Below are positions 43,901 to 56,291 of a stretch of 64,000 nt of DNA, one piece after another. Below the pieces are notes generated by a model. The model made no database searches, was not told where the DNA came from, and saw only the letters and a list, made by a program, of their open reading frames with translations. The DNA lies in assembly GCA_036186865.1 (NCBI GenBank), contig AP025062.1, positions 4,614,829 to 4,678,828 on the forward strand. The letters run 5' to 3'. This DNA comes from Eustoma russellianum. Its lineage: Eukaryota; Streptophyta; Magnoliopsida; Gentianales; Gentianaceae. Made by a program: the position numbers and the translations under genes. How positions within the stretch are numbered: position 1 is the first letter of the stretch; every line of letters starts with the position of its first letter.

Positions 43901-45630
43901 CTTATGATTTTCCCTAAACAGATGATACAGTCATAAAGTCAGATGTATACAAATGATCATAAAACCAGTGACAATGTTCTTCATACGTGGCAGCTATCCT
44001 TTTGACTACTCAGGCAAAGGCTTGTACAAGGAAACTGCCAACAAAGAGTAACTTCGCCAAACACCAAACGCCAAATGAAAGAGAACAAGACAAATGTTGT
44101 GAATTTGCATACGTCATTCCCTCCTCAAGCCCAAAAGTGAAAGAGTTAAAATAAAGGGCAGTTAAAATTTGCTTTAAATGGATGATACAGTCACCAAAGC
44201 TAGACATACACAACTGATCATAAAACGACAATGTTCCCACACACGGCGGCTGTCCTTTTGACTATTGAGGTGAAGGATTGTTACAAGGAAACTGCCACCA
44301 TGATTGACATGACAAAGGCTAAACAAAAAGAAAACAGGAAAACGGTTTGGAATCTACATACGCAGTTATCAATTTCCTCAAACGGCTGATACAGTAATAA
44401 AGCCAAATGCATACAAATCATCATAAAGCAATGACAATGCTATCCACGAGCTGCAGATGACCTGTTGACCATTGAAGCGAATTACCAACATGAGTAACTT
44501 GGCCAAAGGATAGAGGCATGACTAAGAACATTTTAAGAATTCTTTCAGCATTTTATTCCGCTCTTTTGGGAAGAAAAACTCTACAGACCTCTTTTAATTG
44601 CACTAAAGCTCATGTATACTCAAAACAAGCAACCTTTCTTCAGGAGGGGGGGGGGGGGGGACTTTTCTTTTCGAACTAGTGCTTGTAAATTCAATCAGCA
44701 TGAGAAACACACACACACACACACACACATACCCAAAAAAAAGAAGAAGAAGACGAAGGGATGTCTCATAAAATTAACAAACCTAAGGATGCTGAGAAGT
44801 CTGGAAAGATATAAGTTCTGCTTCACACATATCATTGTTCCCTATAGCGATGCATTTATCTTACCCTACTTCACAAATTCAGTAACCAATATTCTCAGCC
44901 CTATCTCCCTCTTGCCTATAATAATTCTTCCCTTCCAAATGTAGTTAAACATATACTTCAGGCACGGATAACCCAGCTCAGTCAAGGAAGACAAGCTCAT
45001 AGCCTCATACCGCTACCTGCACATGCTTTCCAAATCCATGGTCACCAACCCCTTGCTCTGAACTAATCTCATCTTATAATATTCAAAGTCAAAACAAACG
45101 CTCCCACAAGGTTTAGACCTTCAGAACCTCTAACTCAACCTACTTAACCTAGTTCAGTTTAGCAGCACACATATGCTTCAGGGAGCCTCTAAATCAACCT
45201 ACTTAATCTACTTCAGTTTAGCAGCAATCAGAATCACCCTCGTATTAACCAAAAAAAAAAAAGCTATTGATTAGACCAAGCAATACTTCCCATTATATCC
45301 GAACTCTAATACAATACACTTTAGCAGCATAACCTAAATCTCTTATCACACAATTTCCCGCCAAATGAAGTACTTACCAACATAGTCTCCCATGAAGAGA
45401 TAATTGGTATCCGGAGCATCGCCACCAATCCGAAACAGCTCAACAAGATCATAGAATTGGCCGTGGATGTCACCACAGACAGTTACCGGACATTTAACCG
45501 GCTGCACATTCCATTCCTCCACCAGAATCGCCCTCGCTTGATCGCATAGCGTCTTCACCTCCGCCTCCGTCAATGGTTTGCATTCCATCAACTGCTCAAT
45601 TTGCCTATCCAGATCCGCTTGTGACGGCAT
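40968..45630 (-). CDS. PP2A: Protein phosphatase 2A catalytic subunit (complete, six exons)
   Basis: It encodes the serine/threonine phosphatase that works with scaffold (A) and regulatory (B) subunits in the cytosol and nucleus. Exons on the minus strand: 45378-45630, 42257-42371, 41982-42090, 41822-41899, 41225-41416 and 40968-41141. All introns are GT-AG and the exons sum to 921 bases, 306 residues plus stop, the family's standard length. Visible metal-site motifs are GDIHGQ, GDYVDRG (made across intron 1), RGNHE, and histidines in CLHGG and RAHQL. The C-terminus is the conserved TPDYFL, whose terminal Leu is carboxymethylated in this family. The start MPSQADLDRQIEQLMECK fits plant subfamily I. 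Intron 1 is about 3.0 kb and contains a minisatellite of about 250 bp (43080-44520). A stray copy of exon 5 lies at 1877-2000. The gene looks intact. Confidence 0.95.
43080..44520. repeat. Minisatellite of about 250 bp in PP2A intron 1 (six units)
   Basis: The landmark cagttatgatttgccctaaa and variants recur near 43158, 43409, 43660, 43900, 44159 and 44363, spaced 206-258 bases. Units also share gatgatacagtcataaag.c, a ccacacgtggcagct-like block (43240 and variants), ggaaactgccaacacgagtaac and gtacgtcattccctc. They are clearly diverged from one another. They lie wholly within the first intron of the phosphatase gene. Confidence 0.9.
44646..44730. repeat. G15 run and (AC)n tract in PP2A intron 1
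   Basis: Fifteen consecutive G at 44646-44660, and about twelve AC/CA dinucleotides near 44707-44730. Confidence 0.95.
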
Positions 45631-45920
45631 TTTCCCCCAGATTTTCTCTCAATCTTGTTTCTTCCCCTTTTCCTTCTCCGATCTAAGAATCCTCCGCCAA
45701 TTCAATCCGATATATCTTGACGAACTTTATTACGATTAAGCTCACAATCAAGCTCACTCAAAAGAAAAAATCAAACAAAAGACTCGATTAAGAGAGTGAA
45801 GAAATGATTAGGGTTTACGTTACAGAATCAAAAATTGTAGAGTAAATTGGTATCCATTTCAATCCAGAAATGCAAGGAGGAATATCTGAAGTCAAGTTAA
45901 AAGTACAATTATATGTGACG
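45631..45920 (-). promoter_or_regulatory. 5' untranslated and promoter-proximal region of PP2A
   Basis: The stretch upstream of the ATG at 45630 lacks coding potential. A TATA-like catataatt on the minus strand lies near 45912, just before SINE debris begins. Assignment is by position only; no transcription start was mapped. Confidence 0.35.
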
Positions 45921-45924
45921 TTTA

Positions 45925-46375
45925 GGTACACTAAGCTGTCGCGTTTTTTCGGAATTTAAAGAAAGTCCGGATTGCAAACTAAGCTGCCATGTTTGCGAAT
46001 GGTTTGAAGAGAGGCCAGATCCCGTCGAATCGCAAACTAGGCTGTCACGTTTGCATAGGGTCTGAAGAGTGGCCGGATCGTTTCGCGATCTGATGTATGC
46101 AGTCTTACTTTACCCTCTGTGCAAGAGACTGTTTCCGCGAGGGTCTGAAGAGTGGTTGAATCGCTTCGCAATCTGATGCATGCAGTGCTACCTTACGTTT
46201 TGTGCAAGAGACTGTTTCTGCGAGGTCGGCGTTGTCAGTACACTAAACTCCCGCGACGAAGTTCCCAGTACACTAAACTCCCGCGTTTGCGTAGAGTTTG
46301 GAGAAAGACCATGTGCAAGAGTCGGTTTCCACGATTCAAAGCCGTGACCTTAAAATTACAACAATCAGTTACTCC
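45925..46375 (-). mobile_element. Cluster of SINE fragments
   Basis: At least four pieces of the SINE type seen at 8040-8228 are stacked in the same minus orientation. Repeated blocks are gtacactaaactcccgcg (two copies, 46230-46280), tcgcgatctgatgtatgcagt-like (46084 and 46168) and gtgcaagagactgttt (46121 and 46202). The last piece keeps a B-box-like region (46340-46360). Confidence 0.65.
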
Positions 46376-46498
46376 AAAACATATACTACACAACTGTATG
46401 TACTTAATCATTGTAAATACATTAAGTTCTGTATTATATGTGTATGTATCATATGTGTCCATGACGACGTATGCGGTGGGGGTAATGGGAAGAGAGAG

Positions 46499-46794
46499 AA
46501 GTAACGGCAAAGTCTTGGCCTTATATATTTCGAAGGCAGTACATCAAATTTGGACACTGAGGAACAAAGAACTCTTTGAGGACGATTTCTCACGCCCATG
46601 TATATCTGTAGTAGTAAATAACATGTACGAAAGAATACGTAATATTCGTATAGCGTGGCAGCGAAGTTAGATGGGTAGGCGAGTGTGCATGGTTGTAGTT
46701 GTTAGTTGCTACTTGTATTTGTTGTACTGTATAGTCATTTGACTTTGTTCATTAATAAAATGATCCTTTCTTCGGGAAAAAAAGTAACGGCAAA
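46499..46794 (+). mobile_element. 5'-truncated LINE (270 bp) with 13-bp target duplication
   Basis: aagtaacggcaaa occurs at 46499-46511 and again at 46782-46794. Between them lies 270 bp ending in a short A run (46777-46781). The frame inside (to 46670) reads LALYISKAVHQIWTLRNKEL, like the C-terminal end of L1 ORF2 (compare YSIWHERNRRFF in 5992-6747), and is followed by a 3' untranslated tail. It is one of the shortest complete insertions that can be delimited here. Confidence 0.85.
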
Positions 46795-48418
46795 ACCTGT
46801 GTCAGGATCTGCGGTGGCATTTGTTTTCTTTTCCTACCTTTTCTTTTCTATTTCTCCTTTTTGTATTTTGATGAAATAGTATAACTTTCTTAAATATATA
46901 ATATAAAATATTTAATACAATAATAACAACCATAACCAATATATCTCAACAACAACAAAATCTATCACTAGAATTTGGAGACAGTAAAAAGTAGACAAAC
47001 AACACTTATTTTAATCATCGATACAAACCAATTCACTTTCTAAAAATGATATCGCTATTTTATATGAAGTTATTTATTACATGTTAAAAAAGTATAAATA
47101 TTAAAAAGATAATTGGAAAACATGTGGAGTCAAAATCTAAAGAAAATACAAAAAAGAACACAACCTACCGTCCTGAGACTTAGTAATCGAAACGGTTCAT
47201 CCGTTGTATTCTGTTAAGAGAAATACAAGACGTCGATATCAAATTAAATACAGTCAGCAAAGTGGCGTAAACTAATGTCATCAGAAGTCATAAAATTAAA
47301 AACATTGAAATAATCCTCAATTATTAATATATATATCTAGGCAAATATCTAAAATCCAATACAAAATCATATCTTAACCAGAAAATTCTAAGTCTCAACT
47401 GAAAAATCCATATTCCACAAAACAGAAATCCAACATAAATGACATAAATGATCTCCTCATTGAATCCTTGAACCAGCGTTAATCCCACTCAGATTTGTCC
47501 TCGAACTAGATCGTATCTCTGATTCTGTGCAAAACATAAATAAGCGTAGTATGATCGACAAAACATTCACAAGTAAGTAGCCTGTCTGCACCCACTATAG
47601 GATCATACACGGGGAAACAAGTGTAAATACATAATTAACAATGTAGAAAAATATTGAGTTTCTCATTTGCGAATAAATTACTACAATACCCTTGTAGTCA
47701 AACAACCATCATAGTCAACGATATTGATCATCCACTCAATATCCAATCAAATGCAGCCAAAGTCAAATGCAATTATGCAAGGTTACCAAATCGATGGATG
47801 CAAAGTTCAAAAAAAGTACATTCCAAATTTTCGAAATTCCAATTTTCAATTTCCAAATCGATACAAATTTCAATATCCAATTCCGATTCCAAATCGGTAT
47901 AATTCCAAATCTGAATCTGATTCCAAATCGGTATCTAATCCAATTTTTCAAATCCAATTTCAATGAAATAGATATAGTACTTTTCTTACAAGTGACTTAT
48001 ACCACAAAACTTACGAATTGATCACCCTAATAGTCAAATATGACCCGATGCACTATCGAAATAGTCAAATATGCATAGACGCTCTAATTGGCGGTCTAGT
48101 ATGTTCGAGCGCTATATTCTAAATAGTGAAATATGCTCGGACGCTTCGTTTGATTGGGATCAATCCAGCTTATCGATATATTTCTTTTGTGAAGATGAAT
48201 TTCGCAAAATGCAATGCACGATTTTAAAACAATTTCCAAATACCAAGCTTTTCCAATATACCAAATTTTCAAAAAAAAAAACTATTCCAAATATCTAGTC
48301 ATCAAATATTTCCAAATACTAAACATCAAATATAACCAAATATCATATGACTCCTAACTCCCGTGTATCTATACATAAATATATACACATGCCAATACAT
48401 GTGCATAAGCACGTATAT
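46795..48418. other. Non-coding AT-rich stretch
   Basis: No gene seen. A run of short repeats based on ccaaatcggtat and attccaaat lies at 47815-47960, and several aatagtcaaatatg repeats at 48030-48135. Confidence 0.4.
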
Positions 48419-49039
48419 ACATACACGTATATCTCTTTTTTTAAAAAAAAACAAAGCATTTTATTTACATAGCCCTCGGATTGGTGGAGGGAAAACACCA
48501 TTACATCATGTCCACTTGTTTGTATATTTCTCGGCTATTCTACCACTCCTCTATACATTTGTTCGCATCTCAGTTTGCTGCATTTTTCTTGCTAAATATT
48601 TTCATGGAGATACCCATATCCACACATAGTTGCCAATTAGATTTGGACTTCTTCACTCCTCTCCATTCGTTCACATACAATCTCATCATTGTTTTAGCGT
48701 CCATAATTAGTTCCTCTGGTGCCCTTTTTTCTGCCTCAAAGCATCTCCCATTTCGCTCCCTCCACACCATGTATATCAACACTGCCATGCTAAGTAGGAA
48801 AATCTCCTTTTGGAAGGTGCTTCTCCATGGCTTCGGTTGTTTTGTTATCCATTCTGTTCGTCTCGTCCACTGTTCCGGTGCAAACCTGAGTCCACAGTAT
48901 GTCATGACATTTTTCCATATTCTTCGTGAGTACGCACAAGTGAAGAACATGTGCTCCTTTGTTTCTAGTAGTGTTCTACATAGGTAGCATAGGTTATTTT
49001 GAACGATCCCCCCATTGGTGCACATACACGTATATCTCT
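48419..49039 (-). mobile_element. 5'-truncated LINE (585 bp) with 18-bp target duplication
   Basis: acatacacgtatatctct is present at 48419-48436 and 49022-49039. The insert (48437-49021) runs on the minus strand and ends in an A-rich/T-rich tail (48437-48455). It contains the C-terminal part of ORF2. Confidence 0.9.
48570..49025 (-). pseudogene. LINE ORF2 C-terminal zf-RVT region (151 codons)
   Basis: The minus-strand frame has the zinc-binding cluster LCYLCRTLLETKEHMFFTC, then YSRRIWKNVM, LIYMVWRERNGRCF and NWQLCVDMGIS, the usual end of plant L1 ORF2. The first codons cross the insertion boundary at 49021, so the ATG is not natural. It is the only coding part left. Confidence 0.85.
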
Positions 49040-50870
49040 CAATCTCAAAGTCTATTTCTTAGCCTACAAATTCGATTCTTAGTTTATATATTCATATCTG
49101 ACTTAACCCGAACACTACGGCCCAAGTTTCCTTCTTCTCTATTTTTCCTTCTCTTTTCTTTCACTGGCCCGTGACTCAGCCCGTACTCAGCCGCGGCCCT
49201 GCTAGCCTACGACCCTTTTTCTCCCTCAACCCATTTTTTCCCCAATCCACTACCTAACTCAACCCTCTCCACGGCCCCTCACTCTCGGTCCCCCATCACT
49301 GCCCCCGCAAGTACCTATTCCCCCACCCCACTCCATTAGCCAGCCCCTCCGCTTCTCCCAAAATCTAAATTTCCTACACCACCACCTCCTACCTCTCGGC
49401 ATCCCTCCAAAACACACACCACTCATATGTTTACCATAGTTCGCATGTACAATTCACGTTTAACACACTGCACATGCATACCCGCCTCACACACCGCCAT
49501 GCGCCGTCACTACACCAGCGCATGTGGCCTACGTGTCGCCACTTGCACATCGCCTTCCACCAGAATTCATCCGAAACAATTTCCAACCTTATTCAACCCT
49601 CAAAACATACGAAATCCCAATTTATTCCACCATTAAATTTATCCAAATCCATACAAATTCATACAATTTTACATAATTCATAGCCAAGACATACATATAC
49701 AATACTTATATATTATCGATTTTAATATGTAAAAATACAAATCTAAATCCATATGTATATATCCATATGCACGGCCAAACATATATACACCCAACTATGC
49801 AATACATATATATATCATCCTCACGTTTATACAAAAATATAATTATGTGGTTCACAAATTCATAATAAATATAGAAAGGTATTTACATCTGCGAGTATAT
49901 ATTACACCAAATTGACCTAGTTAAGGTTTGTTGGAGAAAAATCTCCCTTTTCTTCTCCTCTCTATTGGTCGGCCGAATGGCTTTGTTGGGGGTGGGTGGG
50001 TGGGTGTGGCCGATTATGTGTGTGTAGGGTTTAAGTTAAGGGGGGTGTGTGTCCCTATATTTCTAAGGGGAATAGGAAATATATTTAGGTTAATCCTTTA
50101 GAGTTTGTTCCTATCGTGTGTGCGTCTCTATATTCCTAAAGGGTATAGGAAATATATTTAGGTTAGAGTTTGTTTATATCCCTTATTTTATATCTTACCA
50201 ATTAATATGGAACAATTACATATTCTATACTAATTATTGAAAAGTTCATTTGGAGCAACCAACTGGATGTATAGGGTCAGAGGAAGCCTGCTAAAAGCGA
50301 GATAATTTGGTAAGCTTTAAAACACTATACAAAGATTTGTATGATTCAATCAGCTGAATTGAAAAAATACGCCTACTAGAAGCGCTATCCATTAGACATT
50401 AGATATTATATATGTGACTTTCAGCTTCTTTTCTTTTTTTATTTCTTATAATTTTTTTATAACTTTAATTTTCAATAGTTACTGAATTTATATTATATTT
50501 AGACCAAACAACCACGCATTTTGGTCTTAGGAAAAAAAACAATTAGTTCGAATGCAGAGACCAGTCTTGTATTCGAAAGTCTCACTAAAAATAAACTCTC
50601 TATCTTTCAGGATTGAGATATTTTTTTGTATGTCTATCACCTTCTCCAGACTTTGACGATAATTTTTGCTGTCGCTGTAATATATTGGATATGTGTCGTT
50701 GCTGTTGAAGTTGAAATGGAAGTGCAATGGTGGGATTTGGAAAAGAAGATGCCCAACCAAAAAACAGCTCAAGGTACCAACATAAATTGAAAAAAAAAAG
50801 GCAAAATATTATATGCTGTAACAAAGCGAAGCGTTTGTATTCTTAGTAAGCGGTAGCAAAATACCTGCTC
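49040..50870. other. Non-coding stretch with a short direct repeat
   Basis: No recognisable gene. A C-rich pyrimidine tract occupies about 49125-49420. At 50060-50170 a roughly 75-bp block (ataggaaatatatttaggtt) is repeated twice in tandem. Confidence 0.4.
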
Positions 50871-50974
50871 ATCTACGAGACAAAACTCAAAGAAAAAATC
50901 CCTTCTAGGGCTTCTCTCCCCTTGGGGGCTAAAATTCTCCGCTCTGGAGCAATAAACTGCTTTTCAACCCATCA

Positions 50975-52101
50975 ATGGAGAACGAAGAAATCAGCAAACT
51001 CCTTGAAACTCTCGCTATCACTCCGCTCGAACGAAACATTGCTTTGGTTGATGATTCAGATTTTAAAACCAGTACGAATGAAGCCACCAGAAGTATAGTC
51101 GGTAAATTTCTCTCCCGCAGAGATATTCTGGTAAAAGGCGTAAAAATTGTCATGTGCAATGCGTGGAAGGTGAACGATTTCAAGGTGGTCAGATCTGGAC
51201 GAAATACTTATCAATTTATTCTCCCATCACTCGATGATCTCGGACGCATACTAGATGGAGGACCATGGGTATTTGATCATGTCTTAATTGTGCTGAGGCC
51301 ATGGAAGTCTGACTGGAAAACAGATCTGGAATATTTCAAATGGTGTCCTTTTTGGATCTCCATGTGCGGTCTCCCACGTGAAGTTGTAACCGCTAATGTG
51401 GGAGGAAATTAGGGTTGGAATTTTACCATGCAGATTTCATTCAGATCCGTGAACTATCGGCAACGGGAGTCAAATTTTTTAGGTTGCATATTTGGATTGA
51501 CACAGATCTCCCTCTACGTCGCTTTATATGCCTTGCATCAACAGCGATCGGTTCAGACATATTCACCGGAGTAATTCAATATGAACGCCTTCCACACATG
51601 TGCTTTAACTGCGGATTAATGGATCACACCATATCAACATGCTCCTCCTCATCTGCTAAAGTATCTATCGATAAAAAAGGGCCCTTACCGTATGGCGTCT
51701 GGATGAAGATGGAGAAAAAATCGGATCTAGTTGAGGAAGTAACCCTACAAACCCGGGAGGAAGGCAATGTACCTCTGCTAGAAGGCAATGCTGACACAAA
51801 CACTTCAGGAGACATCTTTGAATCGCATGAAATGAAAACGTCGGAAGTTTATAAAGAGGCGAATCAAGACACTTCTTACACTGTGCAGGAGAAATCGCAG
51901 GTATGTGTGGAGCCATATGAATCCATAATACTTGCCGCCACTTGCAATCTAAGTGACACTGGAATTATGCATGGAGGAGACCATCCCGTCAAACGTGATA
52001 GAGCTTGGCGTAGGGGCAAGGGAAAAAAGTTACAGGTGGCCAGCCAAATATACTACAAGACATCACAAACATTACCAACGAATATGGAAAAAGATACCTA
52101 G
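50975..52101 (+). pseudogene. LINE ORF1 (DUF4283 and CCHC zinc knuckle), frameshifted
   Basis: The first part (50975-51412) has the DUF4283-type segment FQFL-like TYQFILPSLDDLGRILDGGP, VFDHVLIVLRPW and PFWISMCGLP. The second part, one frame over, continues LEFYHADFIQIR and WIDTDLPLRRF and holds a zinc knuckle CFNCGLMDHTISTC (51600-51641). A single missing base near 51407 in gga-gga-aat explains the break: reading on in the other frame gives KLGLEF. ORF1 proteins bind the element's RNA. As it stands only a 145-residue fragment would be made. Confidence 0.9.
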
Positions 52102-52192
52102 ATGCAACAACGAAGCACTCGACTGAGATAATGAACGCGACGGACACAGACCCTAATTTGGCGGTGGCTGTTAAGCAGCCCCGCCGGGAGCC

Positions 52193-55100
52193 ATGAGTCT
52201 CTTATGTTGGAACTGTCGGGGTTTGGGTCAACCCTCGGCAGTTAAATCGCTGAGTAGCATTATCAAAGCTACCCGACCCAACTTGGTTTTCCTCTCCGAA
52301 ACCAAGTCTGTAAATAGGAGAATGGAGTTTATCAGAATAAAACTTGGATTCAAAGGGGGTCTCTTTGTGGAAAGAGAAGGTTTATTTGGAGGGTTAGCTC
52401 TGTTGTGGGATGAACTTCTTGATGTCTCCATCTTATCATACTCTAAAGGACATATCGACAGTATAGTTACACACCCTACAGGCATAGCATGGCGCTTTAC
52501 TGGATTCTATGGCAGCCCCTATGATGAATGGCGTTCTCACTCGTGGACATTACTACGGCGGCTTAAGGATGTAAGCTCCCTCCCATGGCTGTGTGGCGGT
52601 GATTTTAATGAGACTCTCTATATGAATGAAAAACGTGGTGGCGCACCATCTAACCTTACCCATATGAGTGCTTTCCAAGCTTGCCTTGATGCATGTGAGT
52701 TGAAGGATATTGGTTATGTGGGTTACCCGTTCACGTGGTGCAATAACCAAGAGGGTAATTTTATAGAGAAGCGCCTTGACCGTATGGTAGCCACGCGCCA
52801 GTGGCTTGCAACCTTTCGATGCAGTCGGATGGAACATGTCATATGCACTCGCTCTGATCACCTTGCTTTGCACTTGCAGCTAGAGTACAAGGGCACAAAT
52901 AGGCACGCTGGGAACTCTGTAAATCGTTTTGAACTATTCTGGTTGAAGGATAAGGAGTCGTACGACATCTTAGAAAATACATGGAGGACATCGTTATCAG
53001 CTAAGGGGATAGCTGACGCCATCTCAGAATCATACTCCTCATTGAAGGCTTGGAGCAACAGAAAATATGGAGCAATTTCCAAAAAAATCAAACAATTGCG
53101 GCAAAAACGGAAACGTTTCATGCATCGAATGGAGGTTCCCCTCGTGCACTCTTCAAACTGAAGGCTGATCTCTCCTACTTGGAAGACTTAGAGGAGGTAT
53201 ATTGGTGGCAGAGGTCAAGGGCAGATTGGCTACACAGTGGTGATCGAAATACAAAATACTTCCATCACAAAGCATCATCACGTAAAACTCGGAATGCCAT
53301 CACAAACTTGCGTGCACCTGATGGCACTACTGTGGAAGATGATGAGGGTATACATGACCTGATACAGGAGCACTTCTGGACGCTCTTCACAGCAAACACA
53401 AACCTATTAGACCTTCATCCAACTGCTGAATTTCATGCACTCCTAGAAGCAGATATTGATTCGCTAGCCGCCCCATATACAACTGACGAGGTCTACACTA
53501 CGATTAAGCAACTCCCGGGTACGAAAGCACCCGGACCTGACGGGATGCAGGCAATCTTTCTTCATAAATGCTGGGATATAATAGGTGAAGACATTGTTGC
53601 CTTTGCTCTTGCATTTATAAACCAGGAGGCAACCATAAACGACATAAACCAAACCCATCTGTGTTTGGTCCCCAAAGTGAAAGCCCCTGAAATGGTCTCA
53701 GACTTTAGGCCAATTAGCCTCTGTAATACAATTTATAAAGTGATCGCAAAGATTCTTGCGAACAGGCTCAAACACGTTCTGGGCTCGGTCATTGATGAAG
53801 CCCAAAGCGCTTTCGTCCCAGGTTGGTTAATTACAGACAATGCAGTGATAGCCATTGAAGCCTTTCACAATCTGCAGTCCCCGCGACAGAGAAGCATGGA
53901 GTGTGTGGGATTGAAGTTGGATCTATCAAAGGCCTTCGATAGAGTTGAGTGGTGCTATTTGAGGAATATAATAGAGCGTATGCACTTCCCACAGCGATTC
54001 ACATCCCTAATCATGCGGTGCATCTCCACTGCTAGATTTGCTGCTCTTGTCAACAAAAAGCCTACAGATTTCTTCACCCCCTCATGTGGGATTCGGCAAG
54101 GTTGCCCCCTCTCCCTTTTTCTCTTCCTTATATGTGCAGAAGGACTTTCATCATTGATACGGAGGGAAGCAGACAGAGGCAGTTGGAGTGGTATGTCCTT
54201 TGGTCACCAAAACCCAAATATTACACACTTATTATTTGCGGACGACTCACTCCTTTTCTTTCGCGCGTCAGTGGAGCAAGCGTAAATTGTCAAGAATGTA
54301 TTAGAGCAGTATTGTTGTATTTCGGGCCAAGCAATAAACTTACAAAAATCTCATGCTTTCTTCTCCAAAAATATAAACCTGTCATTAGCAGCTGCGATCT
54401 GCTAGACCTTGGGTGTACAGCATGGACCTTGCGACGGAAGGTATCTAGGGCTACCCTATATGATTGGCCGCTCGAAAAGGCAAATCTTTCAGTACATTGA
54501 AGATCGGGTGCGGAAAAAAGTGTCAGGCTGGAAGGAGCAATTTCTATCATCCGCGGGGAAGGAGGTTCTCATAAAATCAGCTTTACAGGCTATCCCAACA
54601 TATGTCATGCAATGTTTCCAACTACCAAATACTGTTTGTGATAAGATAACGTCCATTATACGCGCATTTTGGTGGTGCCCAAAAGGAAAGGAGCGTGCAA
54701 TCATGTGGAAGTCATGGGATAAAGTTTGCAAAATGAATCAAGATGGTGGGTTGGGATTTCGCGACTTGAAAGCTTTCAATTTAGCAATGCTAGCAAAACA
54801 AGGATGGAGGCTTATCCAAAATCCAGACAGTCTTATGGCCCGTGTCTTAGCCAGCAAATACTATCCAAGAAGTTGCTTCTATTCAGCGGGGTTGTCAGCG
54901 AGACCCTCTTATCTATGGTGTAGTATTTTAGTGGGGAGATCTGTGCTAGCTCTGGGTATTCGTTTTCGAGTAGGTGACGGCCACAACATCGACGTATGGA
55001 GTGATCCTTGGATACCACTCCCCCCTCTTTTAAGCCATTGAAGCGAGGACATAATACCTTTGAAGCGCACAAAGTCAATGATCTAATGCTAGCCGATCAT

Positions 55101-56291
55101 ACTGGATGGAACGAACGCATAATAAATGATCTCTTTCTGGGCTTTGAAGTGGAGGCTATTAAATCTATCTCAATTGTTAGCAACGCTGGAAATAATAGAA
55201 TGATATGGCATCACACACCCAATGGAACGTATTCAGTTAGGTCTGGCTACCACACATATATGAAGTATCAAGGTACCTGGTCTGGGCATGGAGATACTTC
55301 GGAACCACGCAAGCAGCAAAGTTTCTGGAAGCGGATATGGAAAATTCAAACAATGCCCAAAATTAAGATCTTTCTATGGAAGCTGCTAGAAGGGGCGCTA
55401 GCAGTGCAGGGTAATCTTGTCCGTCGCCTAACTCACGTCACTCCCTGCTGTCCGTTGTGCAAGGTACACGTTGAAACTGAATTCCACTGCTTCTTTACTT
55501 GTGACTGGGTCGCTGAAATATGGGCTTCATAGCTGCACATTCCCATTCTGCACTCTACTCAATCTCTACATGATATCCTTCACTGGTGCTGCGAGCATTT
55601 AGAGCCTAGACAACATTCAAAACTCTCTCTCCTATTGTGGCTCATTTGGAAGACTAGATGTGATTTTATATTCAATGAAAATAGGCCACAGCCTAGCGCG
55701 AAACGTGTTGCTGAAGATTGTGCTGCAATCCTCCCATCTATGCTCGAAACAGTGACTACGGAGGACTGTGCTATGGGTGAACTGTGGAAATTGAAGGATA
55801 CATTATTCTGGACACTCCCCCAAGCCCCATCTCTGTGCGTCAATGTGGACGCAACATGTGGTGTGGAAGGAAGCAGGGCTTTGGGTCTCTTAGTGCGTGA
55901 TTGGCAGAGGAATATTTTGTGGGCGGAATCATTTCATCTCCCAAGTAATATCGACGTGCTACACTGTGAGGTTCTAGCAATCTGTTATGATCTCAGACAT
56001 GCAATATCAGAGGGATTTGCATCTTACACTGTTTGGTCAGATTGTCTCGCGGCAGTAAATTTAGTAAATGATTTTGTTGATGACACTCACCCACTGTTTC
56101 CTTTGACACACAATTGTAAACTATTGCTCTCTATGTGCGGCAATGGTAGTGTTTGCTTCACTAGACGCAGTAAGAACCACCCAGCTCATCACTTAGCGCG
56201 CTTGGATTTGAATTACTCAACAGGAATGGTCTGGGGTCCTAACCCCTCTCCTCATGTATTTGATGCTGCGGTTGCAGACTTGAATGAATAA
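52193..56291 (+). pseudogene. LINE ORF2 (endonuclease, reverse transcriptase, RNase H), multiply interrupted
   Basis: The first frame (52193-53161) is an EEP endonuclease with LLCWNCRGLGQ, LSETKS, GDFNE and TRSDHLALH. After a shift near 53150 the reverse transcriptase follows (to 54285): LPGTKAPGPDGM, DFRPISLCN, LDLSKAFDRVEW, CGIRQGCPLS and the catalytic HLLFADDSL. An in-frame TAA (54283-54285) and TAG (54403-54405) precede the thumb region GRYLGLPYMIGRSK. After another shift near 55015 comes the zinc cluster CPLCKVHVETEFHCFFTC, then a TAG (55530-55532), and in the same frame an RNase H domain with VNVDAT, LHCEVLAI, VWSDCLAAV and NHPAHHLAR. The domain order is complete, but five interruptions make it inactive. 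Confidence 0.95.

Noticed and set aside
47724..48021. Low-complexity ORFs rich in N, S, K and P
   Set aside because: Three overlapping frames over short ccaaatcggtat repeats; composition explains them.
54084..54500. Additional ORF overlapping the LINE reverse transcriptase
   Set aside because: It is an out-of-frame reading; the real RT motifs, including FADD, are in the other frame.
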